Assembly (NCBI RefSeq): GCF_021742065.1 | Contig: NZ_JAKKIE010000054.1 | Location: 1 to 23,256 of the forward strand | From: Rhizorhapis sp. SPR117 | GTDB lineage: Bacteria; Pseudomonadota; Alphaproteobacteria; Sphingomonadales; Sphingomonadaceae | Reading direction: 5' to 3' | DNA length: 23,256 bases | Shown here: positions 6,232 to 13,061 of the stretch, one piece after another | How the letters are laid out: each line of letters starts with the position of its first letter | How positions within the stretch are numbered: the first letter of the stretch is position 1 | Position numbers and translations under genes: made by a program | The notes under the pieces: generated by a model | Told to the model about the DNA's origin: nothing | Seen by the model: the letters and a program-made list of their open reading frames with translations, nothing else | Database searches by the model: none

Positions 6232-7356
6232 TCAGATGCCGGGGCTTGGCCGCCGCCGGATCGAGGCGATGAGGTCGCGCAGGGCGGCGGGTGCAAAGAG
6301 CAGGCCAACGAAGAGCACGGGCGTGATCATCACCGCCCAGTAGAAATTGTCGGGTCGGCCGAACAGCATCATCGCGGTGGAAAAACCCGCCAACCAGAGA
6401 AAGACGCGCGTGCCTGTCGGTCCGCTCCACGCGGCCCAGCCAAGCAGTGCGAAGGGCACCAGTATCTGTGTCACCGGGCCGGGGGCGAGGTTGAACATGG
6501 TCGAATTCTGGACAGCGGCGACCACGAAGCGCCAACCGCCGCTCGCGTTCCAGCCGGGTGAGGCCGGGTCGGCTACGGTCGTGACGGACCAGACGGCGTG
6601 GGCGTGGAACCACAGGGCGATGGCGAAGAGGACGGTGACGGCGCTCCATGCCGCAAATTCCCGCCACCTTCGGTCCAGCAGGGCGAGAGCACCCATCAGC
6701 AGGACGAAGGGCAGCGCCAGTTCGCGGATCATGACCGCCAGCAGCGCGAGCAGCAGGCTCGGCCACCACCGTTCCTTGCGGTAGAGCGCGAGGCTGAGCG
6801 CGATGAGCAAAGCTGCCCAGCCTTCATGAAAGACGATGAGGGCCGGGCTGAACGCCGTCAGGCTGTTCATCATGATGAACAACGAAGCATAGGAGCAGAT
6901 CTTCGCCGTCCGCAGCGCAGGCGCGAGGCGCACGGTCCACGCCATGATGACCGCGCCGACCAGCAGGCACATGAGGGCCAGCGCCAGCGGTTGCGGCACA
7001 TAGGCCAGGAAAACGGTCAGCGTCGGCAGGCGGAAGGTCACGAAGGGCCGCAGCGGGTAGTTATTGTCGCGCAGCAGTGGGGCGGCCACGGCATAATAAT
7101 TGCCGCCATGGCGCACGCCATCGGCCATGGCGCGGTAAAGCAGGACATCGTCGCCCGCCGGATCGGGCGGTATGTTGCTGCCTTTCAGGGCATGGACTGG
7201 CTTGTCGGCCAGATCGGCGGCGACGGGCGGATGAAGCGTGCCCCATGCGAGAAAGCCCAGAAACAGCGCCAGCACAAATGCCGAGAGCCAGGCGGGCCAG
7301 CGCGCGAAGCGGCTGGGTTCGCTCAGCAGGTCGGGGAAGCGTAAGGCCGGGGTCAT
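6232..7356 (-). CDS. Polytopic membrane protein, possibly GT-C-like
   Basis: A 374-residue integral membrane protein with about nine or ten hydrophobic segments, the first at roughly residues 20-42. After TM1 there is a periplasmic-looking stretch with DDVLLYRAMADGVRHGGNYY, then a short amphipathic region and FRLPTLTVFLAYVPQPLAL. An acidic or Tyr-rich loop after TM1 and a G-x-YY motif resemble GT-C-type or related polyprenyl-sugar-dependent glycosyltransferases, but no diagnostic catalytic pair can be assigned, so the function is unknown. It lies between ubiB and coaBC, which are usually adjacent, and runs in the same direction. The gap to coaBC is 56 bp and to ubiB 69 bp. The start at 7356 has no clear ribosome-binding site. 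Confidence 0.8.
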   Translation of the reverse strand: MTPALRFPDLLSEPSRFARWPAWLSAFVLALFLGFLAWGTLHPPVAADLADKPVHALKGSNIPPDPAGDDVLLYRAMADGVRHGGNYYAVAAPLLRDNNYPLRPFVTFRLPTLTVFLAYVPQPLALALMCLLVGAVIMAWTVRLAPALRTAKICSYASLFIMMNSLTAFSPALIVFHEGWAALLIALSLALYRKERWWPSLLLALLAVMIRELALPFVLLMGALALLDRRWREFAAWSAVTVLFAIALWFHAHAVWSVTTVADPASPGWNASGGWRFVVAAVQNSTMFNLAPGPVTQILVPFALLGWAAWSGPTGTRVFLWLAGFSTAMMLFGRPDNFYWAVMITPVLFVGLLFAPAALRDLIASIRRRPSPGI

Positions 7357-7425
7357 CCAGCCAAAGCTAGGGGTATATGGTTAATTTGTGGTTGCGGCGA
7401 ATCTGTTCCCCAGCCATCCGGGCCG

Positions 7426-8961
7426 TCAAACCATCAACAACCACATGCCCGCTGCTCCGACCAGGGCCGCGCATGCCGCTATGGCCCCATATTTCCAGCC
7501 TGCGCCGACGCGAATGACCTGTATGTCGGGCAAGGGAAGCGGCGGCGGCGCGCCGCCTTCCAGTGGGAATTGCGCTTCGATCCGGCGGATGAGGCTGGGC
7601 AGGCGGCGGAGCGTGCGAGCGCTTTCGATCAGACTGTCGGCCAATGCGGCTTCGGGGCCAAGCTCGCTTCTGATCCATTCCTGCACAAAGGGGCCGGATG
7701 TTTCCCACATGTTGATGTCGGGGTCGAGGCTGGTGGCCACGCCTTCCACCATCACCATCGTCTTTTGCAGGAGCAGGAGGTGCGGCTGCGTCTGCATATC
7801 GAAATCGCGGGTGATGGCGAACAGGCCATCGAGCATCTGGCCGATGGACAGATCCTTGACCGGCTTTCCGCGCATGGGTTCGCCCACGGCGCGAAGGGCG
7901 GTGGCAAATTCGGCGACGTCATGATGGGCGGGCACATATTGCGCCTCGAAATGAATTTCGGCGACGCGGCGGTAATTGCCCGTCAGCAGGCCATAGAGGA
8001 TTTCGGCGAGCCAGACGCGTGCGCGCCGGTCGATGCGGCCCATGATGCCAAAGTCGATGGCGGCAATGTCACCAGTTGGGGTGACGAACAAATTGCCTTG
8101 ATGCATGTCGGCGTGGAAGAAGCCCTCCGATATTGCCTGACGCAGAAAGGCATTGACCAGCCGTGCGGCAATGGCCTGCACGTCATGGCCAGCGGTGATC
8201 AGGGCGTTGCGGTCGGAAATCTTGATGCCGTCCACCCATTCAAGGGTCAGCACCCGGCCCGATGTGCGGTCCCAGTCGATGGCCGGAATGATATAGCCGG
8301 GTTCCGCAACCATTGCTTCGGCCAGTTCTGACGCGGACGCTGCTTCGCGCCGGAGATCAAGTTCACGCGCGGTCCAGCGTTTCATGTTGGCGATCACCTG
8401 GCGCGGGCGCAGCCGGGACGCTTCGCCGCCCAGCATTTCCAGATGGGCGGCGGCCCATTCGTAGGTATCGATGTCGCGGTTGAATTGCTCGACAATGCCG
8501 GGGCGCAGCACCTTGACCGCGACCTGGCGTCCATCAGGCGTGACGGCGCGATGGACCTGCGCAATGGAGGCGGCGCCCACGGGTGTTTCGTCAAAGGAGG
8601 AAAACAGCGTTTCGAGCGGATGGCCAAGGCTTTGTTCGATCTGCGCACGGATGCCGGTGAAGGGCACGGGCGGCAGGGCGTCCTGCAGGAAGAGCAGTTT
8701 TTCGGCTGCCTGCTGCCCTACAAGGTCGGGGCGGGTGGCGAGGGTCTGACCCAGCTTGATGGCGGCGGGGCCGATGGCCTGAAATGCCTCGGCATAGCGT
8801 GGTTGTCTTGGCACGCGCGCGCCCAGACGCGCTATCCGGGTAAGGCGACGGACCGGCACGGGGGTCAGCGGATCGCGCTCGATTCCCCGCAATGCACCGT
8901 GACGGGCAAGGATACGACCCCATCTGAGCAGGCGCCAGAGATGGGTGACGGTGGTGGTCAT
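7426..8961 (-). CDS. ubiB: UbiB/ABC1-family kinase-like ubiquinone biosynthesis protein
   Basis: A 511-residue membrane-anchored atypical kinase of the UbiB/COQ8 family, required for ubiquinone biosynthesis, probably by using ATP to present hydrophobic intermediates. The KxGQ signature is AIKLGQTLATRPD (K69-Q72). The Ala-rich loop that replaces the glycine-rich P-loop is PVGAASIAQVH. The HADMHQGNLF catalytic loop and the AIDFGIMG metal-binding DFG follow. The C-terminus (about residues 490-511) forms a transmembrane segment, as in the family. The ATG at 8961 (MTTTVTHLWRLLRWG) is preferred; frame upstream to 9129 runs through the 29-bp inverted repeat and into ubiE. It is preceded by ubiE on the same strand. 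Confidence 0.96.
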   Translation of the reverse strand: MTTTVTHLWRLLRWGRILARHGALRGIERDPLTPVPVRRLTRIARLGARVPRQPRYAEAFQAIGPAAIKLGQTLATRPDLVGQQAAEKLLFLQDALPPVPFTGIRAQIEQSLGHPLETLFSSFDETPVGAASIAQVHRAVTPDGRQVAVKVLRPGIVEQFNRDIDTYEWAAAHLEMLGGEASRLRPRQVIANMKRWTARELDLRREAASASELAEAMVAEPGYIIPAIDWDRTSGRVLTLEWVDGIKISDRNALITAGHDVQAIAARLVNAFLRQAISEGFFHADMHQGNLFVTPTGDIAAIDFGIMGRIDRRARVWLAEILYGLLTGNYRRVAEIHFEAQYVPAHHDVAEFATALRAVGEPMRGKPVKDLSIGQMLDGLFAITRDFDMQTQPHLLLLQKTMVMVEGVATSLDPDINMWETSGPFVQEWIRSELGPEAALADSLIESARTLRRLPSLIRRIEAQFPLEGGAPPPLPLPDIQVIRVGAGWKYGAIAACAALVGAAGMWLLMV

Positions 8962-8975
8962 GCGAGGACGGCCTT

Positions 8976-9047
8976 TTCCCGTTTGGTTCGAGCTTGCCGA
9001 GAACTGAAGTGGAGAACGGTTCTCGGCAAGCTCGAACCAAACGGGAA
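8976..9047. repeat. Perfect 29-bp inverted repeat between ubiE and ubiB
   Basis: The arms at 8976-9004 and 9019-9047 are exact reverse complements over 29 bp, separated by a 14-nt loop. The left arm begins TTCCCGTTTGGTTCGAGCTT. It fills most of the 100-bp gap between ubiE and ubiB. There is no T-run, so it is not a classical terminator. Similar sequences with GTTCGAGC and TTCTCG cores are dispersed repeats in sphingomonad genomes, to my knowledge. A transcript crossing it would form a very stable hairpin. Confidence 0.95.
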
Positions 9048-9061
9048 GGAATAGGGCACGC

Positions 9062-9793
9062 TTATACTTTCCAGCCGCTGTGAATCGCGACCAATCCGCC
9101 GAGCAGCGGTTCGACGCGCGTGCGGACAAAGCCTGTCTTGGCGATCATGCTTTCGAATGTCGGCATATCGGGGAAGCGGCGGATCGATTCGATCAGGTAA
9201 CGATAGCTGTCCTCGTCATGGGCGAGCAGCTTGCCGAGCTTGGGCACCAGATGGTGCGAATAGCTGTCATAGATATCGGCGAAACCGGGCCAAAGAGTCG
9301 TCGAGAACTCCAGACAGAAGAAGCGGCCGCCGTATTTCAGGACGCGATGCGCCTCTTCCAATGCCTGTTGGATATGCGTCACGTTGCGAATGCCAAAGGC
9401 GATGGTGTAGGCGTCGAATTGCCGGTCGGGGAAACTGAGCGTTTCAGCATTTTCCTCGGCCCAGATCAGGCCCGACAGATCACGTTTCCTTGCGCGTTCC
9501 ATGCCGACGGCCAGCATCTCCGGATTGATGTCGGCGACCGTGACAGCCGCGCCCGCTTTATGCAGGCGAAAGGCAATATCGCCGGTGCCGCCCGCCATAT
9601 CGAGAATCCGTTCATTCTTGCGCGGCTTTACCCGGCGGACGAACAGGTCTTTCCATACGCGATGCATGCCGCCCGACATGGCATCGTTCATCAGATCATA
9701 TCTGGCCGCGACATTGCTGAACACACTACGGACCATGCCTGTCTTTTCGGTGGGATCGACGTCTGTGTACCCAAAGGATGCTGTTTCGCTCAT
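9062..9793 (-). CDS. ubiE: Ubiquinone/menaquinone C-methyltransferase
   Basis: A 243-residue SAM-dependent methyltransferase that carries out the C-methylation step in ubiquinone (and menaquinone) synthesis. SAM motif I is LDMAGGTGD (64-72), preceded by the family segment SVFSNVAARYDLMNDAMSGG (23-42). FGIRNVTHIQQALEEAHRVL and YGGRFFCLEFS are the UbiE signature. The C-terminal YSHHLVPKLGKLL and the final SGWKV are also typical. The ATG at 9793 has GAGGGG seven bases upstream and is preferred over the open frame starting at 9829. It is divergent from mutM across 57 bp and heads the ubiE-ubiB run. Confidence 0.97.
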   Translation of the reverse strand: MSETASFGYTDVDPTEKTGMVRSVFSNVAARYDLMNDAMSGGMHRVWKDLFVRRVKPRKNERILDMAGGTGDIAFRLHKAGAAVTVADINPEMLAVGMERARKRDLSGLIWAEENAETLSFPDRQFDAYTIAFGIRNVTHIQQALEEAHRVLKYGGRFFCLEFSTTLWPGFADIYDSYSHHLVPKLGKLLAHDEDSYRYLIESIRRFPDMPTFESMIAKTGFVRTRVEPLLGGLVAIHSGWKV

Positions 9794-9850
9794 GGCGTCC
9801 CCTCTAGCCAAGTCTTGCCGTCGCCGCAAAGCCTGTTAAGCGCTTTTAGC

Positions 9851-10663
9851 ATGCCGGAGTTGCCCGAAGTCGAAACTACCATAGCAGGCCTGCGTCCCGT
9901 GTTGGAGGGGCAGGTGCTCACGCTGGTCGAAGCGCGCCGCGCCGACTTGCGCTGGCCGATCCCGTTCGACCTTCGCCAAAGGCTGACAGGGGCGACCGTG
10001 ACGGGGCTTTCGCGGCGGGCGAAATATGGGCTGATTGCGGTGGATCGGGGCGATACGCTGATCTTTCATCTGGGCATGTCAGGGCGCTGGCGGATCGATC
10101 CTGAAAATATCGGCACCCACGATCATTTCATACTGGAAACGGGCAGCGGCCATGTGCTGGCGCTCAACGATCCCCGGCGATTCGGATCGCTGGACATCGT
10201 GCGGACAGAGGCGTGGGAGGATTTCGCGCCATTTACCCGTATGGGGCCTGAACCGCTGAGCACCGTCTTTGACGGGACGTATCTGGCGGGCGTTTTTGCC
10301 GGCAAGGCCGCGCCGGTGAAGGCTGCGCTGCTGGATCAGCGGATCGTCGCGGGGCTTGGCAATATCTATGTGTGCGAAGCACTGCATATGGCTGGTATCG
10401 CGCCCGGTGTTGCGAGCAGCAGGATTGGCGCGGCGCGGTTGAACCGGCTGGCAGCCGCGATAAAAGAGGTGTTGAGCGCCGCGATATTGGCGGGCGGATC
10501 GACCCTGCGGGATTATGCTCGGCCCAGTGGCGAACTGGGCTATTTTTCCAAACAATGGCGTGTCTATGGCCGGGAGGGGGAGGCATGTCATTGCGGGTCG
10601 GTGATTGCCCGCCGTGTCGATAGCGGACGTTCGACCTTCTATTGCGGCAAGTGCCAACGATGA
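9851..10663 (+). CDS. mutM: Formamidopyrimidine-DNA glycosylase
   Basis: A 270-residue bifunctional glycosylase/AP lyase that removes 8-oxoguanine and formamidopyrimidines. The N-terminal MPELPEVE supplies catalytic Pro2 (after Met removal) and Glu3, and Lys58 in the RRAKYGL segment is the conserved DNA-contacting lysine. HLGMSGRW and LNDPRRFG are family signatures. The helix-two-turn-helix region is LLDQRIVAGLGNIYVCEAL. The C-terminal zinc finger is C246-H-C248 plus C265-x2-C268, with Arg260 in the hairpin loop. The first pair is CxC rather than the usual CxxC, which may be lineage-specific. It sits upstream of rpsT and dnaA, a conserved alphaproteobacterial neighbourhood, and pairs functionally with nth. 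Confidence 0.97.
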   Translation: MPELPEVETTIAGLRPVLEGQVLTLVEARRADLRWPIPFDLRQRLTGATVTGLSRRAKYGLIAVDRGDTLIFHLGMSGRWRIDPENIGTHDHFILETGSGHVLALNDPRRFGSLDIVRTEAWEDFAPFTRMGPEPLSTVFDGTYLAGVFAGKAAPVKAALLDQRIVAGLGNIYVCEALHMAGIAPGVASSRIGAARLNRLAAAIKEVLSAAILAGGSTLRDYARPSGELGYFSKQWRVYGREGEACHCGSVIARRVDSGRSTFYCGKCQR

Positions 10664-10679
10664 TTTAGGCACCGATCTG

Positions 10680-10707
10680 TTGACGTAGGGAGCGCTTCGC
10701 GTTAATG
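10680..10707 (+). promoter_or_regulatory. Candidate rpsT promoter
   Basis: TTGACG (10680-10685) is followed after 15-16 bp by a GTTAAT/TTAATG segment at 10701-10707. It begins 17 bp after the mutM stop codon, well placed to drive rpsT. The -35 is strong and the -10 moderate. If it is real, the hairpin at 10723-10751 lies inside the rpsT leader. Confidence 0.45.
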
Positions 10708-10722
10708 GGCGGCCCTTCAAGA

Positions 10723-10751
10723 GCGCGGGGAATGATTCCCGCGTCTTTTTT
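10723..10751 (+). terminator. Hairpin with T-run between mutM and rpsT
   Basis: A GC-rich stem (GCGCGGGGAA with TTCCCGCGT, one bulged G, loop TGA) is followed by TCTTTTTT. This has the form of an intrinsic terminator 60 bp after the mutM stop and 29 bp before the rpsT start. It may end mutM transcription or act as an attenuator for rpsT, depending on where rpsT transcription starts. Confidence 0.75.
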
Positions 10752-10779
10752 CACGAATTCTTGGATTTCGAGGACAGGC

Positions 10780-11043
10780 ATGGCAAATACGCCGCAAGCA
10801 AAAAAGCGTATCCGTCGCAACACGCGCCGGGCAGAAATCAATGGCAACCGTATCGGGCGCATCCGCACCTATGTGAAAAAGGTGGAAACCGCCCTTGCCG
10901 CTGGTGACAAGGACGCTGCCGTAGCCGCCATGGTCCAGGTTCAGCCTGAGCTTGCTCGCGGTGTTTCGCGGGGCGTGCTGCACAAGAACACTGCTTCGCG
11001 CAAGTTCAGCCGTCTGACCAAGGCGGTCGCCGCTCTCGGCTAA
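10780..11043 (+). CDS. rpsT: 30S ribosomal protein S20
   Basis: An 87-residue basic ribosomal protein that binds 16S rRNA early in 30S assembly. The N-terminus [20 protein letters not shown] is diagnostic, and the middle and C-terminus ([17 protein letters not shown]) match the family's helical bundle. The ATG at 10780 has a GAGGACAGG ribosome-binding region immediately upstream. It lies between mutM and dnaA and is followed by a strong terminator, so it is probably its own transcription unit. In E. coli S20 regulates its own translation; whether that holds here is unknown. Confidence 0.98.
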   Translation: MANTPQAKKRIRRNTRRAEINGNRIGRIRTYVKKVETALAAGDKDAAVAAMVQVQPELARGVSRGVLHKNTASRKFSRLTKAVAALG

Positions 11044-11070
11044 ATCCAGATAACGTTAAAAATGCATTCA

Positions 11071-11099
11071 CCCGCCGGGATATAACCGGCGGGTTTTTT
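11071..11099 (+). terminator. Intrinsic terminator of rpsT
   Basis: A perfect 8-bp GC stem (CCCGCCGG with CCGGCGGG) around a 7-nt loop is followed directly by six T residues at 11094-11099. It starts 27 bp after the rpsT stop codon. Confidence 0.93.
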
Positions 11100-11109
11100 G
11101 GCGTTTGAT

Positions 11110-11126
11110 TGTAACGTGCCTGTAAC
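11110..11126 (+). promoter_or_regulatory. Pho-box-like direct repeat
   Basis: TGTAAC occurs at 11110-11115 and 11121-11126, an 11-bp period equal to one helical turn. PhoB sites are tandem 11-bp units of the TGTNAC/TGTCAT type, so this resembles a single Pho box between the rpsT terminator and dnaA. No clear -10 box follows at the expected distance, so activity is uncertain. Confidence 0.35.
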
Positions 11127-11141
11127 ATTAGGGTTTCCCGC

Positions 11142-11332
11142 GATTCGATGCGGTGCAGCATAAAATTATGATATAAAAATCCTTTAAATTCAATAAGTTA
11201 TTAAAATAATCAGCTTTCTCTAAGGCTTGATCGAGTCAACTGGAATATTTCATTTTTTTGAAGCAGATGCCCTTGATCGACTCTCTTTAGCCTGCGTAAA
11301 TCATCCCTCCAGGCCGCGGATCGATTCGAATC
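11142..11332. promoter_or_regulatory. dnaA upstream regulatory region with GANTC cluster and AT-rich tract
   Basis: Five GANTC sites, the target of the alphaproteobacterial methyltransferase CcrM, lie at 11142, 11233, 11279, 11323 and 11328. Three of them are embedded in GATCGANTC, starting at 11229, 11275 and 11319, at 46- and 44-bp spacing. Between the first and second sites is a 53-bp tract (11159-11211) that is 87% A/T. A possible promoter is TTGATC at 11273-11278, a 17-bp spacer, then GTAAAT at 11296-11301, with a GANTC site just inside the spacer. No TTATNCACA-type DnaA boxes were found, so I do not call it oriC. The 482-bp gap from 11044 to 11525 holds no gene. Confidence 0.5.
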
Positions 11333-11365
11333 CCGGCTGATCGTGAAGCCATTATCGGGATCTGA

Positions 11366-11388
11366 CCGGAAACAAACCATGTTTCCGG
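11366..11388 (+). promoter_or_regulatory. Hairpin in the dnaA 5' leader
   Basis: CCGGAAACA and TGTTTCCGG form a perfect 9-bp stem with a 5-nt loop, about 137 bp before the dnaA start. No T-run follows, so it is not a terminator. The half-site CCGGAAAC recurs at 11423-11430. It could be a palindromic protein site or a leader RNA structure. Confidence 0.45.
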
Positions 11389-11525
11389 GAGTGTCTTGGT
11401 ATTGCCTGGAGATAGGGTCGCACCGGAAACGGGCTGAAGGGGGCATTTTGACTGGGGGGCAGGGCGCAGGAATGTCGGAAAAACTGGCAAATCTATTGAC
11501 CGTTACAGCTGATGCCGGAGAGGGC

Positions 11526-12902
11526 ATGGCTTGCAACACGACTGATGCAGATCCTTTGTCGGCGGCATGGAAGCGTATCTGGGGTGGTCTGCGCCGGGAT
11601 CTTGGCGGCAAGGTATTTGATCAATGGCTGCGCTTTGCCCGGCTGGGCGAATATTGTGAGCTGAGCCGAACCATGGAGATTCTGCTTCCATCGGATTTCG
11701 CAGCCAATTTCGTCGCAGGGAATTTTCAGGATCGGCTCCGCCTTGCATGGCGCAGTGCCAATATCGGCGTGGATGATGTTCGTATCCTGCGCGCGCCCGA
11801 TGCGGCCTCTCTTCAGGCCTATGCGCCCCCAGCCATCGAAATGGCGCCGGAACCCGTCAACGCAGATCGGGTCACCGGCGCCAAAAGTTTTCAGCCGCGC
11901 CACAGTTTCGCAACATTTGTGGTGGCCGAGTCCAACCGTCTGGCCTTCCATGCGGCTCAGGCGATGGGGTCTCCGGAACGGCCACGCTTCAATCCGCTGT
12001 TCGTGCATGGGGCGACGGGCCAGGGAAAGACGCATTTGCTGCACGCCATTGCGGGCGCCTATGCCGCCGCCCATCCCGGCGCGACGATCATCTATATGTC
12101 GGCCGAAAAATTCATGTATGAATTTGTCACCGCCATGCGTGCCAATGAAACCATGGCGTTCAAGGCGCGGTTGCGCGGCGCCAAGCTGCTGCTGATCGAC
12201 GATATCCAGTTCATTTCCGGCAAGGGATCGACGCAGGAGGAATTCCTGCACACGATCAATGAGATCGTTGAGGGCGGGGCTCGACTGGCGATCAGCGCGG
12301 ATCGGGCGCCGCATATGCTTGATGCCATCGATCCACGCATATTGTCGCGGTTGGCGGGCGGTCTGGTCGCCGACATACAGGTTGCGGGTCTGGATCTGCG
12401 CCTTGAAATATTGGAACGGATGCGCACTGCAGCTAAAGACACGCAGGTGCCGGTCGCGGTGGTCGAGTTTCTGGCGCACAATGTTCGTACCAATATTCGC
12501 GAACTGGAAGGGGCGTTCAACAAGCTTGTCGCCTATGCATCGCTGACCGGGCGGCAGATCGACCTGGAATTCGCGCAGACCATGCTGGCGGATTTTGTTC
12601 GCGCGAATGCCCGGCGGATCACCATTGACGAAATCCAGAAGCTGACTGCGAAGCATTTCAAGATCGACCATAGCGAAATGCGCTCCAAACGGCGCGCGCG
12701 CGCCGTTGCCCGGCCCAGGCAGATCGCCATGTACCTGGCCAAGAAGATGACACCACGTTCCTTGCCCGAAATCGGTCGTATTTTCGGTGGGCGCGACCAC
12801 AGCACCGTTATCCATGCCGTGCGGACGATAGAGGCCCTTCGGGCGCATGATGCCAATATCGACGCCGACATACGGGTACTTCAACGCCAGTTGGAGACTT
12901 GA
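11526..12902 (+). CDS. dnaA: Chromosomal replication initiator protein DnaA
   Basis: A 458-residue AAA+ initiator that melts the replication origin. Domain I starts at once (AAWKRIWGGLRRDLGGKVFDQWLR), followed by a short variable domain II. Domain III carries Walker A GATGQGKTHLL (near residues 161-171), Walker B LLLIDDIQF (near 220) and a sensor/arginine region ending in DPRILSRLAGG. Domain IV ends with the DNA-binding signature GRDHSTVIHAVRTIE. I chose ATG 11526 because GGAGAGGG precedes it at good spacing and domain I begins right after it. An in-frame ATG at 11472 (MSEKLANLL) with weaker AGGA is the main alternative; the frame itself is open from 11343. The long AT-rich, GANTC-containing leader suggests cell-cycle control. 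Confidence 0.95.
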   Translation: MACNTTDADPLSAAWKRIWGGLRRDLGGKVFDQWLRFARLGEYCELSRTMEILLPSDFAANFVAGNFQDRLRLAWRSANIGVDDVRILRAPDAASLQAYAPPAIEMAPEPVNADRVTGAKSFQPRHSFATFVVAESNRLAFHAAQAMGSPERPRFNPLFVHGATGQGKTHLLHAIAGAYAAAHPGATIIYMSAEKFMYEFVTAMRANETMAFKARLRGAKLLLIDDIQFISGKGSTQEEFLHTINEIVEGGARLAISADRAPHMLDAIDPRILSRLAGGLVADIQVAGLDLRLEILERMRTAAKDTQVPVAVVEFLAHNVRTNIRELEGAFNKLVAYASLTGRQIDLEFAQTMLADFVRANARRITIDEIQKLTAKHFKIDHSEMRSKRRARAVARPRQIAMYLAKKMTPRSLPEIGRIFGGRDHSTVIHAVRTIEALRAHDANIDADIRVLQRQLET

Positions 12903-12946
12903 GGGGGAGGGGCTGCGGCTCGTTCTTTGGCGGTTTTCCGCGATAG

Positions 12947-12978
12947 TCCCTTCCCTCTAGCGGGGAAGGGATTTTTTT
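12947..12978 (+). terminator. Intrinsic terminator of dnaA
   Basis: The 9-bp stem TCCCTTCCC/GGGAAGGGA with a 7-nt loop is followed by seven T residues. It lies 45 bp after the dnaA stop and faces the terminator of the convergent lipoprotein gene. Confidence 0.92.
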
Positions 12979-13001
12979 GTCCCCCTGCCACACGGTTTTC
13001 G

Positions 13002-13035
13002 AAAAAAAACCCGACGGCTCAAGGAACCGCCGGGT
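13002..13035 (-). terminator. Intrinsic terminator of the DUF4136 lipoprotein gene
   Basis: On the minus strand a 9-bp stem (ACCCGGCGG with CCGTCGGGT, one G-U pair) is followed by eight T residues (13009-13002 on the given strand). It begins 26 bp after the stop codon at 13062. Confidence 0.92.
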
Positions 13036-13061
13036 TAATTCAGGCTAAGCTGGGAGCCTGC

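Noticed and set aside
5069..6343. Long open frame antisense to coaBC
   Set aside because: It is a complement of a clear CoaBC reading frame with all its motifs, and no family resemblance is seen in the antisense product.
8962..9129. N-terminal extension of UbiB
   Set aside because: It would encode the inverted repeat and part of ubiE, and the family's normal N-terminus begins at 8961.
11142..11332. Chromosomal origin of replication next to dnaA
   Set aside because: The region is AT-rich and full of GANTC, but I found no TTATNCACA-type DnaA boxes. In several alphaproteobacteria oriC is not beside dnaA.
11493..12884. Long open frame antisense to dnaA
   Set aside because: It mirrors a well-supported dnaA gene on the other strand. 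GC-rich codon use leaves the complementary frame open, and the translation has no recognisable domain.
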